Assembly (NCBI GenBank): GCA_016788565.1
Contig: JAEUSP010000055.1
Coordinates: 62,001-126,000, forward strand
Direction of reading: 5' to 3'
From: Chlorobiota bacterium
GTDB lineage: Bacteria; Bacteroidota; Ignavibacteria; OLB7
Length of the DNA stretch: 64,000 nucleotides
Shown: positions 8,282 to 16,424 of the stretch, one piece after another
Numbering within the stretch: position 1 is the stretch's first letter
Layout of the letters: every line of letters begins with the position of its first letter
Program-made: the position numbers and the translations under genes
Notes under the pieces: model-generated
Database searches by the model: none
Told to the model about the DNA's origin: nothing
Seen by the model: only the letters and a program-made list of their open reading frames with translations

Positions 8282-9396
8282 TGCCTGATACTACAAACCC
8301 ACATAGCCAGGAAGCTCCGCACCAGGAGCAACACAACGGGGCCGCCGACCACGGCAACGGCCACGCTGCCGGAGCCGAAAACCCCTTTGCGGCGGTGCTT
8401 TCTCACCTTGGCGATCATCGCGAGATCACCTTTGGGCATATCCACCTGTTCAATCTGCCAATCATGTTGGTGGATGACGGGCTGCATATCTATCCCAGCG
8501 TCCACCAAATGGAAGCCGAAGGGAAGTATGCAATGGATCATCACCACGTTATCAATGTGGCAACCAAAAAACCGCCGGTGTTAGATCTATCCATCACCAG
8601 CATGGTGTTCTACCAGTGGGTGGCGATGGCCATTGTGCTGGCGATCTTTATCCCGATGGCGCGGAAATACAAGAAGGTTGGGGTGAAGCCGCTTGGTGGA
8701 ATTTTTGCGGCGATGGAGATGCTGATCGAATACGTCCGCGATGAGATTGTCACCCCCAACATCGGAAAGGATGGAGCAAAAATGCTCCCGATCTTCCTGA
8801 CGTTTTTCTTCTTCATCCTGGTGATGAACTACTTGGGCTTGGTTCCGGGGGCGCACACCGCAACGGGAAATATCAACGTCACCGCAGGGCTTTCTATCAT
8901 CGCCTTCTTTTTGGTGCAGATTGCCTCCATCAAAAAAATTGGCATCGGCGGCTATCTGAAGCACCTTACCGGCGGAACCCCAATCTTCCTGTGGCCGATT
9001 ATGATCCCGGTGGAAATTTTGGGGTTGTTCACCAAGCCGTTCGCCCTGGCAATCCGCTTGTATGCCAACATGGTGGCCGGCCACGTGATCTTGCTTTCGT
9101 TTATCGCCCTCACCTTCATGAGCGCGGTGTTCATTCCGGTGTCGGTTGGATTCTCGCTGTTTATCTACTTGTTGGAGTTGTTGGTCGCGTTCTTGCAGGC
9201 CTACATTTTCACAACGCTGACAGCAGTGTTCACCGGTATGGCAATGGCAAGCCACGATCATCACGAAGAGCATGATTCCCACAGCGACCGCCACGCAACG
9301 GTGACGGATGTGGTGACGGAGATGGCAACCGGCGATTACGACGACCTGAGCGATGAACTTCGCAAGCATCAACCAGCCGGGGCCGTTGCCCATTAG
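8281..9396 (+). CDS. atpB: ATP synthase Fo subunit a
   Basis: A 371-residue membrane protein that forms the proton half-channels beside the c-ring. The essential arginine is visible in LAIRLYANMVAGHV, within the penultimate helices. The protein has a His-rich N-terminal extension of more than 100 residues before the first membrane segment and a His/Asp-rich tail; such long versions of subunit a are known in Bacteroidetes and relatives. It overlaps the preceding gene by one base (TAATG), and a 143-base gap separates it from atpE. Confidence 0.95.
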   Translation: MPDTTNPHSQEAPHQEQHNGAADHGNGHAAGAENPFAAVLSHLGDHREITFGHIHLFNLPIMLVDDGLHIYPSVHQMEAEGKYAMDHHHVINVATKKPPVLDLSITSMVFYQWVAMAIVLAIFIPMARKYKKVGVKPLGGIFAAMEMLIEYVRDEIVTPNIGKDGAKMLPIFLTFFFFILVMNYLGLVPGAHTATGNINVTAGLSIIAFFLVQIASIKKIGIGGYLKHLTGGTPIFLWPIMIPVEILGLFTKPFALAIRLYANMVAGHVILLSFIALTFMSAVFIPVSVGFSLFIYLLELLVAFLQAYIFTTLTAVFTGMAMASHDHHEEHDSHSDRHATVTDVVTEMATGDYDDLSDELRKHQPAGAVAH

Positions 9397-9458
9397 CGTT
9401 TAACTCTTGGAAACCTTTTTCGCACGGAAAAGCGGGTGGTGGCGGGCTGGCATTTGCG

Positions 9459-9466
9459 TAGTTTCG
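9459..9466 (+). promoter_or_regulatory. Possible internal promoter element before atpE
   Basis: TAGTTTCG, the same octamer as in the uppS promoter at 31415-31422, lies in the unusually long atpB-atpE gap, 73 bases before the atpE ATG. There is no clear -33 TTG. The octamer sits inside a small inverted repeat (TGCG/CGCA). Confidence 0.3.
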
Positions 9467-9539
9467 CACTTCTTTTTCCGAAGCGGCAGAACATATCTGA
9501 ACTCATAAACTCTCATCAAAACCAAACGGAGCTTTTCTC

Positions 9540-9767
9540 ATGGAACCACAGGTAATGGCGTATCTCGGCGCAGGTCTTGGCGCCGGAATGGTTGTCTTCG
9601 GTGTCGGAACAGGCATTGGCCGCCTTGCAGCAGCCGCGCTTGACGCACAAGGCCGCCAGCCAGAAGCTATCGGTGATGTCCGCACGACGATGATCATTGC
9701 CGCCGCACTTATCGAAGGTGTGGCACTGTTCGCAATGGTGATCTGTATTCTGCTGGCAACCAAGTAA
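9540..9767 (+). CDS. atpE: ATP synthase Fo subunit c
   Basis: A 75-residue hairpin of two membrane helices that forms the rotor ring. The ion-binding glutamate lies in the second helix (ALIEGVALFA), and the loop has the expected RQPEA sequence that contacts F1. The residues around the glutamate lack the serine/threonine ligands typical of sodium-binding rings, so proton coupling is expected. CGGAG about 9 bases upstream may be the ribosome binding site. The gene is bracketed by a long upstream spacer and a strong downstream hairpin, an arrangement that could raise its expression relative to its neighbours. Confidence 0.95.
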   Translation: MEPQVMAYLGAGLGAGMVVFGVGTGIGRLAAAALDAQGRQPEAIGDVRTTMIIAAALIEGVALFAMVICILLATK

Positions 9768-9782
9768 TAACGCAGCACCTAT

Positions 9783-9807
9783 CGGGCGGCCAACAGTTGG
9801 CCGCCCG
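9783..9807 (+). promoter_or_regulatory. Strong intercistronic hairpin after atpE
   Basis: CGGGCGGCCAA (9783-9793) and TTGGCCGCCCG (9797-9807) form an 11-bp perfect stem with a 3-base loop, 16 bases after the atpE stop. There is no run of T directly after it, so it is more likely an mRNA-stabilising or attenuating element than a full terminator. Confidence 0.6.
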
Positions 9808-9861
9808 AAGCACTTCTTTCGGCATCCTTTTCAGCCTGGATTACTATCCTAACGTTAAGCA

Positions 9862-10359
9862 ATGAATCCACTTGCAGATATCAATGTGGGTCCAATTCTC
9901 TGGACCATCATCAACTTCTTTCTGCTTCTGATCCTTCTTCGCATCATTGCGTGGAAACCGATCCTGAACGCCCTGAAAACGCGCCAGGAGACGATCACCG
10001 ACGCTTTGAATCGCGCCGAAGCCGCAAAACAAGAAGCCGACCGCGTGCTTGCTGAAAACCAAAAAGCACTGCGGCAAGCCGAAGCAGAATCACAGAAAGT
10101 GCTGAAGGAAACCCGCGAGTACGCACAGCGGATTCAGGCCGACGCAATGGCAAAAGCACAGGACGACACCAAGAAACTGATGGAACAAGCTCATCAGGAA
10201 ATCGGCCTAAGCAAGCAGCAAGCGCTGAACGAACTTCGCACCGAAGTCGCTTCGCTGGCCGTTGGCGCTGCCGAAAAAATCTTGAACGAATCCTTGGATG
10301 CCGACCGCCACAAGCGGCTTGTGGATGACTACCTGAAGCAAACCGCCAACCAGAACTAA
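9862..10359 (+). CDS. atpF: ATP synthase Fo subunit b
   Basis: A 165-residue stator protein with one N-terminal membrane helix (about residues 8-28) followed by a long charged coiled coil rich in Glu, Lys, Gln and Ala. This is the usual size and plan of subunit b, which links subunit a to the delta and alpha subunits. It stands in the conserved order between atpE and atpH. Only one b-type gene is present, so a homodimeric stalk is expected. Confidence 0.93.
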   Translation: MNPLADINVGPILWTIINFFLLLILLRIIAWKPILNALKTRQETITDALNRAEAAKQEADRVLAENQKALRQAEAESQKVLKETREYAQRIQADAMAKAQDDTKKLMEQAHQEIGLSKQQALNELRTEVASLAVGAAEKILNESLDADRHKRLVDDYLKQTANQN

Positions 10360-10389
10360 GCCCGATCCCCTTACTTACCGCATCACACG

Positions 10390-10938
10390 ATGACGCAGAC
10401 ACGAGCAGCGCAACGATACGCCAAAGCGATTCTGGAAATCGCCAAGGAGGAGAATGCGCAGGAAACAGTCACCGAAGATTTTAAGACGATTCACGGGGCA
10501 TTGCAAAACTCCCCGGAGCTTCGCCGGTTGCTGGAAACCCCAGTGATTGACGAGCGGGTGAAGGAGAGCCTTCTGCTTGAAATTTTTGCGGGGAAAATTG
10601 GCGAAGTGGTAGCGCGCTTTATCGGCTTGCTAACACGCAAAGGGCGTTCGGCAGACCTTGCTTCCATCACCGATGCCTACTTCCATTTGCTTGATGCCGA
10701 GCAGAACACCGTCAGTGCAGTGGTGACTACTGCGACCCCGTTAAGCGCGCCACAACAACAGGAAATCGAGCAGCGTTTGTCGGCAATCAGCGGAAAAACA
10801 ATCCGTGCCGAATACCGGCTTGATAGCAGCTTGATTGGCGGCTTCCGGGCAATCTTTGGCGACACAATGATGGATGCCTCGGTACGGCATCAACTTGATC
10901 GAATGCACGATACTCTGCTGCAAGGCTCGTTGAACTAA
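10390..10938 (+). CDS. atpH: ATP synthase F1 subunit delta
   Basis: A 182-residue protein of normal length. It opens with the typical [13 protein letters not shown] segment, and its C-terminal region carries the [20 protein letters not shown] motif characteristic of OSCP/delta. It connects the peripheral stalk to the top of the alpha-beta hexamer. The gene lies 30 bases after atpF and 76 bases before atpA. Confidence 0.93.
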   Translation: MTQTRAAQRYAKAILEIAKEENAQETVTEDFKTIHGALQNSPELRRLLETPVIDERVKESLLLEIFAGKIGEVVARFIGLLTRKGRSADLASITDAYFHLLDAEQNTVSAVVTTATPLSAPQQQEIEQRLSAISGKTIRAEYRLDSSLIGGFRAIFGDTMMDASVRHQLDRMHDTLLQGSLN

Positions 10939-11014
10939 CCCACGACTGCACAGAGTACCTGAGAACCCAGCAACTGAATCCAGCAACAACTTTCATTTAG
11001 TACAGATAACCAGC

Positions 11015-12562
11015 ATGGTTGAAGTTCGTCCCGATGAAGTAACCGCCATCCTGCGCAAGCAGTTGACTGGCTTCTCGAGCGAGGTGGATGTTTACGACAT
11101 CGGCACCGTTTTGGAAGTGGGCGACGGTGTGGCGCGCGTCTATGGCCTAACCAATGTGCTTGCTTCGGAACTTGTCGAGTTCCCAAACGGTGTCACCGGA
11201 ATGGCGTTGAACCTTGAAGAGGACAACGTTGGTGTGGTGTTGTTCGGCGATGACAAGCTCATCAAAGAAGGGGACACCGTGAAGCGTACCGGTAAGGTCG
11301 CCTCCGTTCCGGTGGGGGAAGCGTTGCTGGGTCGGGTGGTGAATCCGTTGGGCGTACCCCTTGACGGGCGCGGCCCAATCAACGCCGCTGCGGTGCTCCC
11401 GATTGAGCAAAAAGCCCCGGGCGTTATTGCCCGCTACCCAGTTCACGAGCCGCTGCAAACCGGCATCAAAGCCATTGATGCAATGGTTCCGATTGGGCGC
11501 GGCCAGCGCGAGCTTATCATCGGCGACCGCCAAACCGGAAAGACGGCTGTGGCGATTGATACCATCATCAACCAGAAATACACCCATACCCCAGAAGCAA
11601 AAGCACAAGGGATTGACCCGGTGTTCTGCATCTACGTCTGCATCGGCCAGAAAGCATCCACCGTTGCCAACGTTGTGCAAATCCTGAAAGACAACGGCGC
11701 GATGGAGTACACCACCGTTGTGGTTGCCAGCGCGGCCGATCCCGCTCCGCTTCAGTTTATCGCTCCATACTCCGGCGCGGCAATGGGTGAGTATTTCCGC
11801 GACAGCGGCCGCCATGCTTTGGCAGTCTATGATGACTTATCGAAGCAAGCTGCTGCCTATCGCCAGTTGTCGTTGCTGCTTCGCCGTCCGCCAGGGCGCG
11901 AAGCCTACCCGGGCGACGTGTTCTATCTGCACTCACGCTTGCTGGAACGCGCAGCCAAGTTAGATAAATCCAACGGCGGCGGATCGCTGACGGCCTTTCC
12001 GGTGATTGAAACCCAGGAAAGCGACCCGTCGGCCTACATCCCAACCAACGTGATCTCGATCACCGACGGCCAGATTTATCTGATGCCAAACCTGTTCAAC
12101 GCAGGTGTGCGCCCGGCAATCAACGTCGGCATTTCGGTCTCGCGCGTGGGGGGAAGTGCCCAGATTAAGGCGATGAGAAAAGTTTCCGGCACGCTGAAGC
12201 TGGACCTTGCACAGTATCGCGAACTTGAAGCCTTCGCAAAATTCGGCTCCGACCTTGATAAATCCACGCAGCAACTGCTGAACCGTGGATCGCGCTTGGT
12301 GGAGTTGCTGAAACAGGGGCAGTTCCAGCCGATTCCGGTGGAGGAGCAAGTGGCGGCCATGTTCATTGGAACCAGCGGCTTCTTGGACAGCATTCCACTT
12401 GCCGATGTTCGCCGGTTCGAGCAGGAGTTTATCGCGTACTTGAAGTTGAAAAACCCTGAGTTGCTTCCAAGCATTGCACAGAAGAAAGAGTTGACCACCG
12501 AAATCAGCGACGGGCTGAAGGGTGCCGCAACCGAGTTCTCCAAGACGTTCGCACGAAGCTAA
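11015..12562 (+). CDS. atpA: ATP synthase F1 subunit alpha
   Basis: A 515-residue protein of standard length. The nucleotide-binding P-loop GDRQTGKT is at residues 170-177, and the family segment [20 protein letters not shown] follows. Alpha subunits bind but do not hydrolyse nucleotide and form the hexamer with beta. The beta gene (atpD) and epsilon gene (atpC) are not in this cluster, which is the split arrangement seen in Chlorobi and many Bacteroidetes. Confidence 0.97.
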   Translation: MVEVRPDEVTAILRKQLTGFSSEVDVYDIGTVLEVGDGVARVYGLTNVLASELVEFPNGVTGMALNLEEDNVGVVLFGDDKLIKEGDTVKRTGKVASVPVGEALLGRVVNPLGVPLDGRGPINAAAVLPIEQKAPGVIARYPVHEPLQTGIKAIDAMVPIGRGQRELIIGDRQTGKTAVAIDTIINQKYTHTPEAKAQGIDPVFCIYVCIGQKASTVANVVQILKDNGAMEYTTVVVASAADPAPLQFIAPYSGAAMGEYFRDSGRHALAVYDDLSKQAAAYRQLSLLLRRPPGREAYPGDVFYLHSRLLERAAKLDKSNGGGSLTAFPVIETQESDPSAYIPTNVISITDGQIYLMPNLFNAGVRPAINVGISVSRVGGSAQIKAMRKVSGTLKLDLAQYRELEAFAKFGSDLDKSTQQLLNRGSRLVELLKQGQFQPIPVEEQVAAMFIGTSGFLDSIPLADVRRFEQEFIAYLKLKNPELLPSIAQKKELTTEISDGLKGAATEFSKTFARS

Positions 12563-12619
12563 ATCCACACGTAACCTGAGTTCGTGCTTCTTTTTGGGGA
12601 AGCACACCTAACAGAGCCC

Positions 12620-13498
12620 ATGCCAAAGTTTCGCGAGATACGTGGCCGTATTCAAGGCGTAGAGAACACCGCAAAGATTACTTCAGCAATGAAGATGGTT
12701 GCGGCTGCCAAGTTGCGCCGTGCCCAGGATGCAATTATCGCCGCACGCCCCTACGGGAAAAAACTCCGTGAGCTGCTGCAATTCCTTGCTTCCCAAACCG
12801 AAGCATCGGTAAGCCCTTTGCTGGAAACACGGGAAGTCTCCCGCGTTTGTCTGATTGTGGTTGCCGCCGACCGTGGCCTGTGCGGTGCGTTCAACAGCAA
12901 CGTCTTCCGCTCAACATTGAACCACATCAAAACCCACTACGCCGAGCTTGCCGAGCGTGGCGACTTGGATTTGATTGTGGTTGGGAAGCGGGCAGTGGAC
13001 TTCTTTGCAAAGCGGGGTTTTAACGTGATCGCTTCGTATCCGGGCATCTTCCACAGCTTGGATTTCAGCTACGCACGCCAGATTGTGAACGATGCCGTGG
13101 ATGGCTTCATCGGGAAGGATTTCGATAAAGTTGAGGTGATCTACAACGAATTCCGTTCGGTTGTAAAACAGACGGTGATTGTGCAGCAGATGCTTCCAAT
13201 CCCAAAAATGGAAGCCAACAAGGACTACGCGGTGATGGCCGATTACATCTTTGAGCCAAACCAAGCAAGCCTGCTGGACGCGCTGTTGCCGAAGCACCTG
13301 AACACGCAGATGTGGAACGTCTTGCTAGACTCCAACGCCGCCGAACAGGGGGCGCGGATGACCGCAATGGAGAACGCAACACGCAACGCCAAGGACCTTG
13401 TGCGGACGCTTCGCATCAACTACAACAAGGCACGCCAGGCGGCAATTACAACGGAGATTCTGGAGATTGTATCGGGCGCGGAAGCCTTGAAAGGATAA
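12620..13498 (+). CDS. atpG: ATP synthase F1 subunit gamma
   Basis: A 292-residue rotor shaft subunit. It begins MPKFREIRGRIQGVENTAKI and ends with the conserved NYNKARQAAITTEILEIVSG segment; the middle contains DRGLCGAFNSNV. A longer frame opens at 12584, but the methionine at 12620 matches the family N-terminus. It is the last gene of the operon and is followed by a clear terminator. Confidence 0.96.
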   Translation: MPKFREIRGRIQGVENTAKITSAMKMVAAAKLRRAQDAIIAARPYGKKLRELLQFLASQTEASVSPLLETREVSRVCLIVVAADRGLCGAFNSNVFRSTLNHIKTHYAELAERGDLDLIVVGKRAVDFFAKRGFNVIASYPGIFHSLDFSYARQIVNDAVDGFIGKDFDKVEVIYNEFRSVVKQTVIVQQMLPIPKMEANKDYAVMADYIFEPNQASLLDALLPKHLNTQMWNVLLDSNAAEQGARMTAMENATRNAKDLVRTLRINYNKARQAAITTEILEIVSGAEALKG

Positions 13499-13525
13499 CG
13501 CAGCACCGAACAGCAATTCTTCTTG

Positions 13526-13567
13526 GCGGGGAATCTCCAACAGTGTGAGATTCCCCGCACTGTTTTT
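13526..13567 (+). terminator. Terminator of the ATP synthase operon
   Basis: GCGGGGAATCTC (13526-13537) and GAGATTCCCCGC (13547-13558) make a perfect 12-bp stem with a 9-base loop, followed by ACTGTTTTT. This is a standard intrinsic terminator, 27 bases after the atpG stop. Confidence 0.85.
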
Positions 13568-13601
13568 CACCCACAACCACACACGTTTTACTCAGCCAAT
13601 A

Positions 13602-14777
13602 ATGACTTCAAACAAAGCACTCATCTCAATCTTTTTGGTGGTAGCGGTTGACGTTCTTGGGCTGACCATCGTTATCCCACTGCTCCCGTTTTATGCCCAA
13701 GAATTTGGTGGAACCCCCATTGTTGTGGGGTTGCTGTTTGCCAGCTTTGCCGTTTGCCAATTCCTTGCTGGGCCGGTGCTGGGTCGCATCAGCGACCGCA
13801 TCGGGCGGCGGCCTACACTGATTTTTAGCCAGATCGGAACGTTCATTGGGTTCCTTGTTCTGGGGTTTGCCAACACTCTGTTCCTGCTTTTTCTGGCGCG
13901 CATCATTGATGGAATCACCGCCGGAAATCTCAGCATTGCCCAAGCCTACATCAGCGATGTCACCAAGCCGGAAGAGCGAACCAAAGCGTTTGCATTTATC
14001 GGCATCGCCTTCGGTTTGGGTTTCTTGATTGGCCCAGCAATGAGCGGGTTCCTTTCCGATTTTGGGCATTCCGTGCCGGCGTTTGCGGCGGCGGGGTTAT
14101 CGTTGGCCTCCATCATCTGCACCATCACTCTGCTTCCCAGCACGGAGATCACACACTCGCCGGCCCCGCGAAAAGGGAGGTTCAGCGGTTTTGCCGAATA
14201 CCTGCGTCGCCCGGAAACACGCCGTAGCTTGCTGGAGTTCTTTGCCTTCACCCTTGCGTTCGCGCTGTTGATTGGTGGGTTTGCGCTCTTCTTGGAACGG
14301 CAGTTTGGATTTAAAGCAAAGGAGACGGGGTACCTGTTCGCGTTTTCGGGATTGATTGGAGCGATCGTGCAGGGTGGGCTGGTGGGGCGGCTGGCGGCGG
14401 CTTGGGGGGAAGTGAGGCTCTCCACCATTGGCTTTCTTGCAATGGCCCTCAGCTACATTCCAATGGGGTTCATCCACGACTGGCGGATATTTCTGATTGG
14501 AGTTGTGGTGGGAGGCTTCGGTTCGTCGGTAACTCGGCCAGCGCTCACCACGCTTCTGACAAAATCGGTTGGGCCGCACGAGCAGGGGGAAGCCCTGGGG
14601 GTGAGTCAATCGTTGAACAGCATTGCACAGATTATCGGCCCGTTGATTGCCGGGTTTTTGATTGAGCAGCAACAGCTTGTGTTGTACGGAATCACAGCCG
14701 CCGTTATTGCATTATGCGGAATGTTCCTCACGCTTCAATCAAAGCCTCCAGCACCAACCCACGTTGCCGAAGGGTAA
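13602..14777 (+). CDS. MFS transporter, TetA/multidrug-efflux-like
   Basis: A 391-residue major facilitator with about 12 membrane segments. The signature loop between helices 2 and 3 (GRISDRIGRRP) and the first helix (VDVLGLTIVIPLLPFYAQEF) resemble drug:H+ antiporters of the TetA group. It would export an unknown small molecule in exchange for protons. The frame opens at 13545, but the methionine at 13602 fits the family N-terminus and lies beyond the preceding terminator. Substrate cannot be deduced, and resistance to tetracycline should not be assumed. Confidence 0.8.
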   Translation: MTSNKALISIFLVVAVDVLGLTIVIPLLPFYAQEFGGTPIVVGLLFASFAVCQFLAGPVLGRISDRIGRRPTLIFSQIGTFIGFLVLGFANTLFLLFLARIIDGITAGNLSIAQAYISDVTKPEERTKAFAFIGIAFGLGFLIGPAMSGFLSDFGHSVPAFAAAGLSLASIICTITLLPSTEITHSPAPRKGRFSGFAEYLRRPETRRSLLEFFAFTLAFALLIGGFALFLERQFGFKAKETGYLFAFSGLIGAIVQGGLVGRLAAAWGEVRLSTIGFLAMALSYIPMGFIHDWRIFLIGVVVGGFGSSVTRPALTTLLTKSVGPHEQGEALGVSQSLNSIAQIIGPLIAGFLIEQQQLVLYGITAAVIALCGMFLTLQSKPPAPTHVAEG

Positions 14778-15001
14778 GTGTGTTCATCTTGCAGCGCGGT
14801 GTTCAGCATCTGCCGTTCCTCTTGCTCCCCCTCGCCCGCCCCGCAGATGCTTCGATCAGCGTGGCAAAACGGGAGAGGGAGCCGAGGTGAGGGAAATCGC
14901 CGAGGGAGCGGGTACGGTTCGGTTCCCCTTTTCCCCCAGACTTGGGGGGACGCGAAGCTCGTTAGAGCGAAGCAGGGGGGCGAGATTTTTCGGCGGGTCA
15001 G
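14778..15001. other. Convergent intergenic region with degenerate repeats
   Basis: No gene is seen here. It holds a decayed relative of the GGGAGAGGGAGCC element (about 14870-14885), and GC-rich inverted matter around CCCCCAGACTTGGGGG (14934-14949). Bases 14788-14813 nearly repeat a piece of the adjacent minus-strand gene (15058-15083). Confidence 0.4.
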
Positions 15002-15904
15002 CTAAAGAATTGAGTACGGAGTAGCAACGGTTGCTCCGGCAGTTTCCGGCGGTACGCCTTGCAGCGCGGCGTTCAACATCTGCGCGCTTTCCACAAGGCG
15101 GGGGCCGGGGCGGCTGAAGTAATGGTTTCCATCCATGACGATCACCCGCAGCCCGGGACGTTCGGCGCAAAGTTGGCGCAACTCTGCAGATGCTTCAACA
15201 TCTTCCATCGAACGCTGGACGTTGAAGCCGCAACAGGAGATCACCAACACCTGGAACTCCGTTAAGCGGATGTCCTCCCAACTCACCTGCGTGGAATGGC
15301 TTCCGTCGTTGCAAAGCACCGGTGTTCCCCCAGCGTGGCGGACAAGCTCCGGCATCCAATGCCCAGCGCGGAAAGGGGGGATCAGCCATTCCAGAAATAG
15401 AACGTGTGGCGGTTGGGGAAACCGGGGAATTTCCGCCAGCTTTCGCTTCAGATTCACAACAAGTTGGTGGGCTTCCCCCGTGCGGTGAAGCATCTCCCCA
15501 ACGTCCAGCATCGTCCCGAACACTTCCTCCAATGTTCGCGGCTCAAGGTTGATAACGTCGGGCGGGTTCGGCAACGAACGCATGGCCGTATGAACCGTTG
15601 CGTAGCCAACAGCACACACCGTGCAAAGCTGCTGGGTTAGCACATGCGTGGGCTGAAGCTGCTGCACAAGCTCCAAATCCAGCGTGTAGAGCGTGCCGGA
15701 ATCTTCAAGTTGCGAGCGCACAAGCTGGTCAATCTCGGCACTGGCCATTGCCGGATTGATCCGCGCTGATGTCACCGTTGGTTTGGTGGCCACGATTTCC
15801 GCCGGGAAATCGCACTCGTGCGTGATGCCAACCAAATGCGGCGTGGCACCAATCGCAACCACGATTTCCGTTGCGCTGGGAAGCAGTGAAAGTACTCTGT
15901 TCAT
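15002..15904 (-). CDS. Cobalamin-binding (BtuF/TroA-like) protein
   Basis: A 300-residue protein whose start (MNRVLSLLPSATEIVVAIGA) and HECDFPAEI segment match the widespread family annotated as cobalamin-binding or ABC-transporter substrate-binding protein related to BtuF. It lacks a recognisable signal peptide, so its location is uncertain: a periplasmic B12 carrier would need one. Conserved tryptophan and aromatic stretches (FLEWLIPPFRAGHWMPE) support the family. A supply of B12 fits the methylmalonyl-CoA genes in the window. No permease or ATPase genes of a BtuCD type lie next to it. Confidence 0.65.
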   Translation of the reverse strand: MNRVLSLLPSATEIVVAIGATPHLVGITHECDFPAEIVATKPTVTSARINPAMASAEIDQLVRSQLEDSGTLYTLDLELVQQLQPTHVLTQQLCTVCAVGYATVHTAMRSLPNPPDVINLEPRTLEEVFGTMLDVGEMLHRTGEAHQLVVNLKRKLAEIPRFPQPPHVLFLEWLIPPFRAGHWMPELVRHAGGTPVLCNDGSHSTQVSWEDIRLTEFQVLVISCCGFNVQRSMEDVEASAELRQLCAERPGLRVIVMDGNHYFSRPGPRLVESAQMLNAALQGVPPETAGATVATPYSIL

Positions 15905-15956
15905 TGCAGATGCTGTAAGTTTGAACCATTCATCATTTACTCAGGAACAACACACC

Positions 15957-16400
15957 ATGACACTGACCGAGAAGATAGCAAACGACATGAAAGAGGCGAT
16001 GAAGTCCGGCGATAAAACCAAGCTGGGGACGCTGCGGATGGTCCGCGCCGCACTTCTTGAATTGCAGAAAAGTGGGGCAGAAGTCACCCCCGATCTGGAA
16101 TTGCGCGCCGTCCAAAAACAAGCTGCTTCACGGAAGGATGCCATGCAGCAATTCGTTGCTGCCGGGCGGAACGATCTTGCCGAAGTGGAGCGGGTGGAGC
16201 TTGCAATCATCGAGGCATATCTGCCCCAGCAACTTTCCGATGACGAAATTCGCGCAAAGGTCCGCGAACTGATTACCGAAACCGGAGCATCCGGCTCGAA
16301 CGACTTTAAGTTGGTGATGCCCAAAGCCATGGCCGCCATGCGTGGCCTTGCCGATGGCAACCGCGTGCAAGCCGTTGTGCGCGAAGAACTTCAATCCTAA
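15957..16400 (+). CDS. GatB/YqeY domain protein
   Basis: A 147-residue protein of standard YqeY length. It begins MTLTEKIANDMKEAMKSGDK and has the EAYLPQQLSDDEI segment typical of the family. The C-terminal part corresponds to the tRNA-interacting tail domain of GatB, so a role in tRNA-dependent amidation or tRNA binding has been proposed for the family; it is not proven. A frame continues far upstream to 15693 across the divergent gene, but the methionine at 15957 matches family starts. mutS2 follows after 24 bases, suggesting co-transcription. Confidence 0.85.
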   Translation: MTLTEKIANDMKEAMKSGDKTKLGTLRMVRAALLELQKSGAEVTPDLELRAVQKQAASRKDAMQQFVAAGRNDLAEVERVELAIIEAYLPQQLSDDEIRAKVRELITETGASGSNDFKLVMPKAMAAMRGLADGNRVQAVVREELQS

Positions 16401-16424
16401 AAAAACCTTTTTGAAAAAATAGAG

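Noticed and set aside
8587-9393. A 268-codon frame antisense to atpB
   Set aside because: It is a shadow frame of a highly conserved membrane protein gene; its His/Gln/Asp-rich translation has no membrane or domain pattern.
9540-9767. Sodium-coupled ATP synthase
   Set aside because: The c-subunit segment around the key glutamate (LIEGVALF) lacks the Ser/Thr ligands known for sodium binding.
13602-14777. Tetracycline resistance gene
   Set aside because: The transporter is TetA-like in its general motifs only; such motifs are common to many drug:H+ antiporters of unknown substrate.
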